From positions 2,914,001-2,978,000 of the forward strand of contig NZ_JBLKNZ010000001.1 of the NCBI RefSeq assembly GCF_051414115.1: a stretch of DNA of 64,000 bases, given 5' to 3'. Shown one piece after another: positions 55,403 to 63,722 of the stretch. Under the pieces are notes generated by a model. The model saw only the letters and a program-made list of their open reading frames with translations. It was not told the origin of the DNA and ran no database searches. The translations under genes and the position numbers were made by a program. This DNA comes from Halovenus marina. GTDB lineage: Archaea; Halobacteriota; Halobacteria; Halobacteriales; Haloarculaceae. The number at the start of each line of letters is the position of its first letter. The first letter of the stretch is position 1.

Positions 55403-56008
55403 TCACGCGATTCCGCTCACCTGCATCCCCAGCCACATGACGCCAGCAGCCACGGGCGCGATTGTGAGGTTGTCGTCGACGACGAACCCGCGTAGTTCGG
55501 GCTTGACGCCGTCGGCGCTCATCCCGGCGATCCCGCCGAGAACGGCGACGTGTGGCATCTCGGAGGCGAACGGGAACGCGATAGCGGTACAGAGACAGAA
55601 CATCGCGGCAAGCGAACGGGGTCGTTTGACGCGGCGAAAGCCGCCCGTCGAGATGACGCCGCTGATCGGGTCTGCGAGGGTGAGCATGAGAATGGCCGGA
55701 ACCGCGATCTGTGGCGCGAACGCGAGCGCGACCCCCGCCGCCGAGAGCATATACAGCGCGTAGCCCGCAACGTCCGCCTGTTCGTACTCTCTGGTGAGTC
55801 GGTCGAAGACAACCCAGTCCAGACCCACAGAGAGACGAACGAATTCGAGCGCCGTCGCACCGACCGCGCCGACCGCGAACAGAAGCACGACGGTCGACCA
55901 CGTGAGCACGTCGAGCAGGTACAGCCCCGGGAGCGCGGACCCGCTCGCGTGAACGAGTCGTCGGGGCAGTTCGACCGCGACTGCCCACTCCCGGAACGCG
56001 GTCGCCAT
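55403..56008 (-). CDS. Dolichol-kinase-like membrane protein (SEC59/DGK1 family)
   Basis: A 201-residue protein of about six hydrophobic helices. Conserved features: RRLVHASGSALPGLYLL near the start, and ADPISGVISTGGFRRVKRPRSLAAMFCLC, the CTP/phosphate-binding loop of CTP-dependent lipid kinases, followed by DDNLTIAPVAAGVMWL at the C-terminus. Likely phosphorylates a polyprenol or diacylglycerol-like archaeal lipid. It follows glyS with a 3-base gap, so is translationally linked to it. Confidence 0.8.
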   Translation of the reverse strand: MATAFREWAVAVELPRRLVHASGSALPGLYLLDVLTWSTVVLLFAVGAVGATALEFVRLSVGLDWVVFDRLTREYEQADVAGYALYMLSAAGVALAFAPQIAVPAILMLTLADPISGVISTGGFRRVKRPRSLAAMFCLCTAIAFPFASEMPHVAVLGGIAGMSADGVKPELRGFVVDDNLTIAPVAAGVMWLGMQVSGIA

Positions 56009-56011
56009 CGC

Positions 56012-57751
56012 TCAGAGGTCCTCGAACGACTGAACCCCGTCCCGCAGGTCGGCAACCGTCGCCGCGAGGTCGTCGATTGCCACGCGCGCCTGGGATCGTG
56101 AGTCACGGTCGCGGATCGTGACGGTGTCGTCCTCCATGGTGTCGTAATCGACCGTAACACAGAAGGGCGTCCCGACCTCGTCCTGACGGCGGTAGCGTCT
56201 GCCGATGGCGCCGGAGTCGTCGTACTCGACCGCGAGCCCTGCCGCCCGAAGGTCGGCCGCGACCGACCGAGCGCGCTCGGCCAGGCCGTCCTTGTCCATC
56301 AGCGGGAAGACGCCGACCGTCGTCGGCGCTATCTTCGGTTCCAGCGAGAGGACGGTTCGCTCCTCACCATCGACGGTTTCGGTCCAGTAGGCGTGCGCGA
56401 GCACCGTGTACACCAGCCGACCGACGCCGAAAGAGGGTTCGACGACGTGAGGCATGATGTGTTCCCCGGATTCGGTCACCTCCTCCATCTCGAAGCCCGT
56501 CTGTTCGACCGGAATCGTGTATTTCGACCCGTCCACGTCGACAATCACCTCGTCCCCGTCGAACGCGTCGGGGTCACGTCCTGCAAGCGCGTCGAGCGCC
56601 TCGGCGACCCCCTCGGCGTCGCCGCCGAACTCCGGTCCGAGATAACTCATCTCAGGATCAACCGTCGCTCGCTCGACGGTGACGGGCTCGTCGTACTGCT
56701 TGAACACCGTGTAGTCCTCGTCGGAGTGCTCGTCGTGTTTCCGGAGGTCGTAGTCGCTGCGGTATGCAAAGCCCGTGATCTCGATCCAGTCGCCGCCGAG
56801 TTCGGCCTCGGCGTCCCAGCAATCCGAGGCGTAGTGTGAGCGCTCGTCGGGGAGATGCTGGCGGTACCGGAACCGCTCCATGTCGACGCCGACCCGCTCG
56901 TACCAGCCCTTCGAGAGACCGAGATAGTAGGCGATCCACGGGCTCTCGACGACGCTCTCGTCGACGGCCTCTCGGACGGTCATCTCCTCGATGACTCCCT
57001 CGTCGTCCTGCTGACTCCCGATGGAGTACAGCGGGATCACGACGTCCTCGACCCGTTCGAGCGGCGGCTGGTCGTCCTCCGGGTCGATGAAGTGTTCGAG
57101 TTCGGCCTGTGTGAACTCCCGGACGCGGATGATCGACTTTCGTGGGCTGATCTCGTTGCGGTAGGCCTTGCCGATCTGCGCGACGCCGAAGGGAAGTTGA
57201 TTGCGGGCGTACTCGGCCCACTGCGGGAACTCGACGAAGATGCCCTGTGCGGTTTCGGGGCGGAGATAGCCCGGCGAGGACGACCCCGGCCCGATGTTGG
57301 TCTCGAACATGAGGTTGAAGTCCTCGACTGCTTGCCCGGCGAGAGCAGTTCCACACGATGGGCAGGTGATGTCCTCTTCGGTGATGATCTCAGCGATCCG
57401 CTCGTTCGAGAGCGATTCGGCTTCCTCGATATCGGTGTTGTCCTCGACGAGGTGGTCGGCGCGGTGGCTCTGTCCACACTCGCCGCACTCGACGAGCATG
57501 TCGTCGAACGTGTCGAGATGGCCGGACGCCTCGAAGACGGCTTCGGGCATCACGTCCGGCGAACTGATCTCCATGTGGCCCTCTCGGGTCACGTAGCGGT
57601 CGCGCCAGGCGGCTTCGAGGTTGTCTTTGAGCGCGCCGCCCTCGGGGCCGTAGGTGTAGAAGCCGGAGACGCCGCCGTACGCGCCTGCGCTCTGGAGAAA
57701 GAAGCCACGCCGTTTCGCGAGTTCCGCGAGACGCTCGCCCTCGCCGGTCAT
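56012..57751 (-). CDS. glyS: Glycine--tRNA ligase
   Basis: A 579-residue class II synthetase of the alpha-2 archaeal/eukaryotic type. Motif 1 region GGALKDNLEAAWRDRYV, motif 2 IGKAYRNEISPRKSIIRVREFTQAELEHF, motif 3 region EPSFGVGRLVYTVL, plus the C-terminal anticodon-binding domain (KIAPTTVGVFPLMDKDGLAERARSVAADL). A zinc-binding CGECGQ-CPSCG insert (near residues 88-140) is present. Its start overlaps the CBS gene stop by 4 bases, and a lipid kinase gene follows. Confidence 0.97.
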   Translation of the reverse strand: MTGEGERLAELAKRRGFFLQSAGAYGGVSGFYTYGPEGGALKDNLEAAWRDRYVTREGHMEISSPDVMPEAVFEASGHLDTFDDMLVECGECGQSHRADHLVEDNTDIEEAESLSNERIAEIITEEDITCPSCGTALAGQAVEDFNLMFETNIGPGSSSPGYLRPETAQGIFVEFPQWAEYARNQLPFGVAQIGKAYRNEISPRKSIIRVREFTQAELEHFIDPEDDQPPLERVEDVVIPLYSIGSQQDDEGVIEEMTVREAVDESVVESPWIAYYLGLSKGWYERVGVDMERFRYRQHLPDERSHYASDCWDAEAELGGDWIEITGFAYRSDYDLRKHDEHSDEDYTVFKQYDEPVTVERATVDPEMSYLGPEFGGDAEGVAEALDALAGRDPDAFDGDEVIVDVDGSKYTIPVEQTGFEMEEVTESGEHIMPHVVEPSFGVGRLVYTVLAHAYWTETVDGEERTVLSLEPKIAPTTVGVFPLMDKDGLAERARSVAADLRAAGLAVEYDDSGAIGRRYRRQDEVGTPFCVTVDYDTMEDDTVTIRDRDSRSQARVAIDDLAATVADLRDGVQSFEDL

Positions 57752-58599
57752 CGCAGCGCCTCCAGCAGGTTCATATCCTGGACGATGCCGACGAGTTCGT
57801 CGCCGCTCAGCACGGGGATCTGCTCGATGTCCTCTTCGATCATCGCCTGCGCGGCGTCACGGACGGTACGGCGCTGGCTCAGCGTGAGTACGTCCTCGGT
57901 CATGAACTCCGAGACGGGGCCGGTCGGAAGTTCGACGTTTCGCGTCGGCATGTAGCGGTTCCCGGTAGCCTTGATCCCCTCCCACGCCCACTCGTCGTCC
58001 TGGTTTGCGATCGAGTCGCCGGTCGCGTCCTCCCCTTCGACGACGCGTGCGACTTCGAGAATGTCGACTTCGGTGAGAATGCCAGCGAGTTCGCCGTGGT
58101 CGTCGAGCGCCACAGCGTAGGGAACGCCTGCGAAGGAGAGTTCGCGCTCGGCGGTCGGAAGTGGTGTGCCCTCGTAGACAGCGTTGATCTCTCGGCTGGC
58201 GACGGTTTCGAGTTGTCTGTCACCGTTGGCCTCGCCGCGAGCAATCGCGTGTACGATGTCGGTCACGGTGACGATGCCGACGAGTTCGTCACCCGAGACG
58301 ACCGGGATCCGACGCTCGCCCTCTGAGACCATCAGGTCGGCAACCTCGGCAATCGTCGCGTCGGCCACCGTCGTCGGAACGTCCTGTGCGAGCAGGGCGA
58401 GCTGGTCTTCGTCGGGCCGTTCGATGAGTGATTTCCGGGAGACAATACCGCGAAAGACTTCGCCGTCGTCGGTGTATTTGATCGCAGGAACCGACGAGAA
58501 CGCGCGCTCTTGCAGGTATTCGAGTGCGTCCTCGCGGGAGCCGGGAAGCTCCACCGTGATGACCTCCTCGCGGGGCGTCATAACGTCGCTGACGTTCAT
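57748..58599 (-). CDS. Four-CBS-domain protein
   Basis: A 283-residue protein composed of two CBS pairs. Units open MNVSDVMTPREEVITVELPGSREDA and are marked by GIVSRKSL, GIVTVTDIVHAI, GILTEVDILEV and GIVQDMNLLEAL. CBS pairs bind AMP/ATP/SAM-type ligands. First gene of an operon with glyS and the lipid kinase, so a regulatory role sensing cell energy is plausible but unproven. The ATG at 58599 is preferred over the longer frame. Confidence 0.9.
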   Translation of the reverse strand: MNVSDVMTPREEVITVELPGSREDALEYLQERAFSSVPAIKYTDDGEVFRGIVSRKSLIERPDEDQLALLAQDVPTTVADATIAEVADLMVSEGERRIPVVSGDELVGIVTVTDIVHAIARGEANGDRQLETVASREINAVYEGTPLPTAERELSFAGVPYAVALDDHGELAGILTEVDILEVARVVEGEDATGDSIANQDDEWAWEGIKATGNRYMPTRNVELPTGPVSEFMTEDVLTLSQRRTVRDAAQAMIEEDIEQIPVLSGDELVGIVQDMNLLEALR

Positions 58600-58802
58600 A
58601 TGTGCCTCTACTCCACGCCCCATCCACTAAGGCCTTACACTTTCCGGGAGTCCCCCCGTGACCGGTCTGGGCGAGCGTCGAACCCACTGCCAGAGTTTAT
58701 TATCTATTTTCAACATGTGTCTGACGCTGTGTCCCCGCACGCTGGCGATTCTTGCCGGATCAATCCGGAGGGTTTATATTGGGGTGTTACATATTCACAT
58801 GC

Positions 58803-58970
58803 ATGGAGCCGGAAACGGCAGTCCCGGCGGCAGTTGAAGCGGACACAGAAGTGATGGCCGCAGTCGAAGAAGGGCCGACAGACCAGTTCATCATCGCCGA
58901 TGTAACCCGGGACGGGGCCTATCTCTCGACACCACTCGAGGACGCGGCATCCCTTCCTGCGTGGCGGTAG
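58803..58970 (+). CDS. Small DUF7556-type protein
   Basis: A 55-residue acidic protein (MEPETAVPAAVEADTEVMAAVEE ... FIIADVTRDGAYLSTP). Short proteins of this kind are widespread in haloarchaea without known function. TTTATATT at about 58773-58780 gives a TATA box about 25 bases upstream, so the transcript is leaderless and the ATG at 58803 is preferred. Confidence 0.7.
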   Translation: MEPETAVPAAVEADTEVMAAVEEGPTDQFIIADVTRDGAYLSTPLEDAASLPAWR

Positions 58971-59190
58971 CTCCGGTGTTGCGCGCAGCCAACACACCCA
59001 GCTTTCTCGATACCCTCCACGTACGAGGTCTATATCTACGCTGAGACGGATACTGTCTCGTCTCTCCCCGAAAAACCCGGGCCCGTACTGTCTCGACAGA
59101 AACCGCATCTGTTGCTTCCAGCAATCCCGGTTTTTGCCCGTCCGTCCGGAGAAAACAAACGTTATTGCGACTCCCTCCGTCCCTCCGCGC

Positions 59191-60777
59191 ATGAAGGTAC
59201 TCGTCACGGATCCAATCGCGGACGCTGGTCTCGCCTATCTCCGCGACCAGGGTCACGAGGTCGAAACCGCCTACGATCTGACCCAGAGCGAACTTCTCGA
59301 CGCCGTCGGGGACGCAAACGCACTCATCGTTCGCTCTGGAACCGAGGTGACCGACGAGGTGTTCGACGCCGCGCCGGAGCTGATCATCGTCGGCCGCGCG
59401 GGCATCGGTGTCGACAACATCGACATCGACGCCGCGACCGACCACGGCGTCATCGTCGCGAACGCGCCACAGGGCAACGTCCGCGCGGCCGCGGAACACA
59501 CCGTCGCGATGACCTTCGCGACGGCCCGGTCGATCCCACAGGCACACGCTCGCCTCTCCAACGGCGAGTGGGCCAAGGGCGATTTCCTCGGGACGGAACT
59601 CAACGACAAGACGCTCGGCGTCGTCGGCTTCGGTCGCGTCGGGCAGGAAGTCGCAAAACGGCTTGGGAGCCTCGGGATGGATCTGGTCGCTTTCGACCCG
59701 TACATCAGTGAGGAGCGGGCCGACCAGCTCGGCGCGGAACTCGTCGACGACATCGACGCCTGTCTCGACCGGGCTGATTTCCTGACGATCCACACGCCGC
59801 TGACCAGCGAAACCGAGAACATGATCAGCGACGACGAACTCGCCCAACTCGAAGACGGCTACGTCATCAACTGCGCGCGCGGTGGCATCGTCGACGAACC
59901 GGCGCTCGCCAGCGCCGTCGAGGACGGCATTCTGCAGGGGGCCGCGGTCGACGTCTTCGCTGAGGAACCGGTCGACCCCGACAACCCGCTGCTCGACGTT
60001 GAGGACGTCATCGTGACGCCCCACCTCGGTGCCTCGACATCTGCCGCACAGGAGAACGTCGCCGTCTCGACGGCCGAGCAGGTCGTCGCCGCGTTCAACG
60101 ACGAACCCGTGCTCAACGCGCTCAACGCGCCCTCCGTCGACAAGAGCGCGTTCCCGCGCATCCAGCCGTACATCGACCTTGCCGACACCGCCGGTGAAAT
60201 TGCCGTCCAACTGTTCGACGACCGCGTCGAGGAAGTCGAGATCACCTACGCTGGCGACATCGCCGACGAGGACGTCGAACTCGTGACTGCGAGCGCGCTC
60301 AAAGGCGTCTTCGAACCGCTGGAGTGGCAGGTCAACGCCGTCAACGCGCCCCGAATCGCAGAGGATCGAGGCATCGACGTCATCGAATCCAAATCTCGTA
60401 GTGCGGAGGACTTCCAGTCGCTCGTGACGGTGACTGTCAGCAACGACGACGACAGCATCAGCGTCTGTGGCACGCAGTTCGCTGGCAACGACCCGCGCAT
60501 CGTTCGCATCGACGGCTACCGCGTCGACGCGGTGCCCCGCGGCCACATGCTCGTCGCCCGCAACGAGGACTCCCCCGGCGTGATCGGCTTTATCGGCTCC
60601 GTGCTCGGCGAGGCCGACATCAACATCGCGGGGATGTTCAACGGCCGCGAGACCATCGGCGGCGAGGCGCTCTCGGTGTACACACTCGACGACCCCGTCC
60701 CCGACGAGGTGCTCACCCGACTGAACGAGGACGGCCGGATCATCAAGACCACCTACATCTCGCTGAACGGGGCCTGA
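59191..60777 (+). CDS. serA: D-3-phosphoglycerate dehydrogenase
   Basis: A 528-residue enzyme for the first step of serine synthesis. It has the NAD-binding GVVGFGRVGQEVAKRL, catalytic Arg in INCARGGIVDEPAL, a Glu in VDVFAEEP and His in TPHLGASTSAAQENV. An intervening allosteric-substrate-binding domain (residues about 320-450) and a C-terminal ACT domain (MLVARNEDSPGVIGFIGSVLGEADINIAGM) that likely binds serine follow. ATG 59191 is the start; upstream residues are not conserved. Confidence 0.96.
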   Translation: MKVLVTDPIADAGLAYLRDQGHEVETAYDLTQSELLDAVGDANALIVRSGTEVTDEVFDAAPELIIVGRAGIGVDNIDIDAATDHGVIVANAPQGNVRAAAEHTVAMTFATARSIPQAHARLSNGEWAKGDFLGTELNDKTLGVVGFGRVGQEVAKRLGSLGMDLVAFDPYISEERADQLGAELVDDIDACLDRADFLTIHTPLTSETENMISDDELAQLEDGYVINCARGGIVDEPALASAVEDGILQGAAVDVFAEEPVDPDNPLLDVEDVIVTPHLGASTSAAQENVAVSTAEQVVAAFNDEPVLNALNAPSVDKSAFPRIQPYIDLADTAGEIAVQLFDDRVEEVEITYAGDIADEDVELVTASALKGVFEPLEWQVNAVNAPRIAEDRGIDVIESKSRSAEDFQSLVTVTVSNDDDSISVCGTQFAGNDPRIVRIDGYRVDAVPRGHMLVARNEDSPGVIGFIGSVLGEADINIAGMFNGRETIGGEALSVYTLDDPVPDEVLTRLNEDGRIIKTTYISLNGA

Positions 60778-60809
60778 GATCCCTTCTTAATCCACTTCTC
60801 TGAACTAGG

Positions 60810-61286
60810 TCACTCGGGATACACGTCGACGTCCGGAAAGTACGTCTCGTAGAAGGCGGTGTCGAAGCTGACCAGCGCATCTCCGTCGACCGCCGCGTGA
60901 CCGCCGATGAGGAAGTCCGCAGCAATATGTTGCCGCGGCGTGAGACTCCCCCCACAGTCTTCGCACTGGACAGCCTGTTTCGTCCCACACGACGGACACT
61001 GCAGCCCATCCGGGCGCTGTACGGTGTATTCCTGGAATTGTTCTCCAGCCCGGAACAGTCCCTCCTGTGATGGCTCGACGAGTTGGATGCTGAAGTCTTC
61101 GAGAAACTGGTCGAGGTCCGACGGCGTCTCGAAGTGGCCATCCGCTGCGAGTTCGGCGTACACGACCGGCGTAATCACGACTCGCCCCTCTGTGTACGCG
61201 CGCCGAAGTTCCGCTTCACTCCTGTCTGCGTGTTCGTCGTCGTACAAAAGTGCGAGCAGGGCGTTCGTATCGACTGCCGTGATCAC
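60810..61286 (-). CDS. PIN-domain toxin (VapC-like) with zinc ribbon
   Basis: A 158-residue PIN nuclease. Acidic active-site residues are in place: Asp6 (AVDTNALL), Glu45 (VVYAELA), Asp124 (AADFLIGGHA) and Asp142 (SFDTAF). Between Glu45 and Asp124 is an unusual zinc ribbon, Cys97/100 and Cys108/111 (CPSCGTK ... CEDCGG). VapC toxins cut tRNA or rRNA. It forms a 4-base overlapping pair with the AbrB antitoxin gene. Confidence 0.88.
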   Translation of the reverse strand: MITAVDTNALLALLYDDEHADRSEAELRRAYTEGRVVITPVVYAELAADGHFETPSDLDQFLEDFSIQLVEPSQEGLFRAGEQFQEYTVQRPDGLQCPSCGTKQAVQCEDCGGSLTPRQHIAADFLIGGHAAVDGDALVSFDTAFYETYFPDVDVYPE

Positions 61287-61564
61287 GACTCGTCCCCCGG
61301 GTCACGCTCCGCTTCGGTGCCGGTCTCGCGGGGGTATTCGCCGCGGAGTCGACGCATCCGGTCCGGCATCGTGTCGTTGCGTTCGGCGCTGCCACGGTGT
61401 TTCTCGAAGGGGTCCGACCCCTCTGCGGTGGTCGGTGCCTTCTTCTGGATCTTGTAGCCGGACTCGACTTTCTCGAAGGCGATCTCGTCACCGGGCTCGA
61501 TCCCGAGCGCCTCCCGGATCTCCTTCGGGATGGTGACCTGACCTTTGGTGGTGACGCGAGGCAT
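61283..61564 (-). CDS. AbrB-family antitoxin (VapB-like)
   Basis: A 93-residue protein with an N-terminal AbrB/MazE swapped hairpin (MPRVTTKGQVTIPKEIREALG and DEIAFEKVESGYKI). A C-terminal tail rich in charged residues probably wraps the PIN toxin. It precedes and overlaps the toxin gene. The transcript appears leaderless from a TATATC element, next to the inverted repeat at 61592-61614. Confidence 0.88.
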   Translation of the reverse strand: MPRVTTKGQVTIPKEIREALGIEPGDEIAFEKVESGYKIQKKAPTTAEGSDPFEKHRGSAERNDTMPDRMRRLRGEYPRETGTEAERDPGDES

Positions 61565-61591
61565 ACTCTCACTAGCGTGTAATTTGATATA

Positions 61592-61614
61592 GGTATTACG
61601 GACTTTGTAATACC
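61592..61614. promoter_or_regulatory. Antitoxin operator
   Basis: GGTATTAC-GGACTTT-GTAATACC is a perfect 8-bp inverted repeat with a 7-base spacer. It lies immediately upstream of and touching the TATA box (CTATATCAAATT on the minus strand, 61581-61592) of the AbrB-PIN operon. AbrB-type antitoxins usually bind such sites to repress their own operon. Confidence 0.65.
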
Positions 61615-61754
61615 GATTGGAAGAGGAGTGTGTCAGAGTACATCGCGAGCGCACCTGTCTCGAGTGACAACAGTCGTTGATGGGTGTACTCCTGTTTTTG
61701 TCACTCCGCCCCTCGGACACAACGGCCAAATAGCCGGGCGTCCAGTATCGACGT

Positions 61755-62342
61755 ATGACCGGGAGAACCGCGGCCGTCACCCGTGAGACGGCCGAGACCG
61801 ACATCGAGGTCACGCTCGACATCGACGGGGACGGCGACGTGACCGTCGAGACGGGGATCGGCTTTTTCGACCACATGCTCGACGCCTTCGCCACGCACGC
61901 CCTGGTGGACCTGACCGTCCACTGCGACGGTGACCTCGCTGTCGACGACCACCACACCGTCGAGGACGTGGGAATCGCAGTCGGGACGGCCATCGACGAG
62001 GCGCTGGGCGAGAAGCGCGCGATCAGTCGATTCGCCGACCGCACCGTCCCGATGGACGAGGCGAGCGCCACGGTCGTACTCGATGTGAGTGGCCGCCCCC
62101 ACTTCGAGTTCGACGGCGAGTTCTCCCAGGAGTCCGTCGGCGGGATGACCAGCTACATGGCCAGACACTTCATGCGCTCGCTGGCGACAAACGCCAGCGT
62201 CACGCTGCACGCGAGCGTCTCCGGGCGGAACGCACACCACGAAATCGAGGCACTGTTCAAGGCCTTCGCACGCGCGTTCGACGACGCCACCCGCATCGAC
62301 GAGCGACGGGGCGACCCGCCGAGCACGAAAGGCGAACTCTAG
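61755..62342 (+). CDS. hisB: Imidazoleglycerol-phosphate dehydratase
   Basis: A 195-residue Mn-dependent dehydratase, sixth step of histidine synthesis. Both metal-binding repeats are present: GFFDHMLDAFATHALVDL with DDHHTVEDVGIAVG, and SYMARHFMRSLATNA with GRNAHHEIEALFKAFARA. Length fits the family. Other his genes are not in the window. Confidence 0.96.
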   Translation: MTGRTAAVTRETAETDIEVTLDIDGDGDVTVETGIGFFDHMLDAFATHALVDLTVHCDGDLAVDDHHTVEDVGIAVGTAIDEALGEKRAISRFADRTVPMDEASATVVLDVSGRPHFEFDGEFSQESVGGMTSYMARHFMRSLATNASVTLHASVSGRNAHHEIEALFKAFARAFDDATRIDERRGDPPSTKGEL

Positions 62343-62465
62343 CTTCCCCGAACGCGGTCAGCAATCCGCAGTAACACCGATGTCACCTCCTGACACCGGT
62401 GTCCGCGAGCACTTATGGGCGTTCTCGGGCTACTAGCTGCTGTCGATACGACTACTGCTGTCACC

Positions 62466-63122
62466 ATGTCTCAACAGAAATCAGACTACGTCGACGAAAC
62501 CGAGATTGACGAATCGCTGGACGACCTGCCCGCCGCGGAGACCGTCGAAGCCACTGTCGAGAATCTGGAGGCAAACGGGTTCGATGTCGTCGTCGCTGAC
62601 GACGCTTCCGACGCGCTCGCGGAGATACGGTCGCGCATTCCCGAAGGCGCGTCCGTGATGAACGGCCACTCGACCACACTCGAAGAGATCGGTTTCGTCG
62701 AGTATCTGAGCGAAGGGGACCACGACTGGGAGAGTCTCCCCGACGACATCTGGAGCATCGAGGACGACGCCGAGCGCCAGGCTGCCCGCCGCGAATCACA
62801 GACGGCCGATTACTTTCTGGGCGGCGTCAACGCCATCGCACAGACCGGCGAACTCGTCGCGGCGGACCGCTCGGGCAGTCGCATCGGTGCCTATCCCTTT
62901 GCCGCCGGAAACGTCGTCATCGTCAGCGGCGTGAACAAGATCGTCCCGACGCTCGACGATGCACTCGACCGACTCGAATCCGTCGCCTACCCGCTCGAAA
63001 ACGAACGTGCACAGGACGCCTACGGCGTGGAGTCGGCTATCGCCAAGCAACTTATCTTCCGACAGGAACTCGAGGAGGGCCGCACCACCGTCGTACTCAT
63101 CCGCGAACAGTTCGGCTACTAG
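62466..63122 (+). CDS. LUD-domain protein
   Basis: A 219-residue protein of the lactate-utilisation (LUD/DUF162, LutC-like) fold. Signature stretches are VMNGHSTTLEEIGFVEYL, ADYFLGGVNAIAQTGELVAADRSGSR and VIVSGVNKIVPTLDDALDRL. LUD proteins are linked to lactate or other 2-hydroxy acid oxidation; the iron-sulfur partners LutA/LutB are not in the window. ATG 62466 is chosen; an in-frame ATG at 62415 overlaps the TATA-like CACTTATGG. Confidence 0.88.
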   Translation: MSQQKSDYVDETEIDESLDDLPAAETVEATVENLEANGFDVVVADDASDALAEIRSRIPEGASVMNGHSTTLEEIGFVEYLSEGDHDWESLPDDIWSIEDDAERQAARRESQTADYFLGGVNAIAQTGELVAADRSGSRIGAYPFAAGNVVIVSGVNKIVPTLDDALDRLESVAYPLENERAQDAYGVESAIAKQLIFRQELEEGRTTVVLIREQFGY

Positions 63123-63138
63123 CCACATCGTCCCGTTC

Positions 63139-63155
63139 TGGGCAAAAATTGCCCA
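63139..63155. promoter_or_regulatory. Candidate operator TGGGCAA-AAA-TTGCCCA
   Basis: A perfect 7-bp inverted repeat with a 3-base spacer, 36 bases upstream of the ACT-regulator start. Another TGCCCA half-site is at 63180-63185. The spacing suits autoregulation by the adjacent gene. Confidence 0.5.
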
Positions 63156-63191
63156 TTTCTGTCCGACGATGAACGCTCGTGCCCAACACCT

Positions 63192-63722
63192 ATGAGCGAG
63201 TGGGCAGTTGGATCCGATATGTTCGAAGAGATCATGGAGAAGTTCGCTGACTCACCGAGTCAGCAGCGAGTCATTCGCCTTCTGCTCGAACGCGGCTTTT
63301 CTGTCAACGACGAAGGTCGCGTCGTCTCCGGCGGCATCGAGATACCCAACACCGGAATCGCCCGAGAGGTCGATGTCGACCGCCGGGTCGTCGACGCAAC
63401 CACGGACGCGATTCTGGCCGACGACCAACTCCGACCGATCTTTCAGAACATCTCTGCCATCCCGAGTCTGATGGATCTCGCTCCCGTCCTCGACATGACT
63501 GTTCTGACCGTCGCTGTCCGCGATGCCGAGGAGTCGGGCATCGTCGCCACCGTGACCGAAGCCATCGCCGACCGCGACATCTCCATTCGACAGACGATAA
63601 GTGAGGACCCCGAGTTCACCGACGAGCCGCGCCTGTACGTCATCACCGACGGAGATATCCCCGGCGATCTGCTGACCGAAATTCGCGACTTCGACTTCGT
63701 GCGACGCATCGAACTCGCGTGA
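63192..63722 (+). CDS. ACT-domain transcriptional regulator of amino acid metabolism
   Basis: A 176-residue protein. The N-terminal half is a winged-helix-like segment (QQRVIRLLLERGFSVNDEGRVVSGGIEIPNTGIAREVDVDRRVV), and the C-terminal half an ACT domain (DLAPVLDMTVLTVAVRDAEESGIVATVTEAIADRDISIRQTI). ACT domains bind amino acids, so it likely senses an amino acid and controls its pathway; hisB and serA are nearby. The stop overlaps the start of the next gene. Confidence 0.85.
   Translation: MSEWAVGSDMFEEIMEKFADSPSQQRVIRLLLERGFSVNDEGRVVSGGIEIPNTGIAREVDVDRRVVDATTDAILADDQLRPIFQNISAIPSLMDLAPVLDMTVLTVAVRDAEESGIVATVTEAIADRDISIRQTISEDPEFTDEPRLYVITDGDIPGDLLTEIRDFDFVRRIELA

Noticed and set aside
58891..60546. 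Minus-strand 551-codon open frame opposite serA
   Set aside because: Antisense to a clear phosphoglycerate dehydrogenase with all motifs; Val/Asp/Arg-rich low-complexity sequence typical of a shadow frame.
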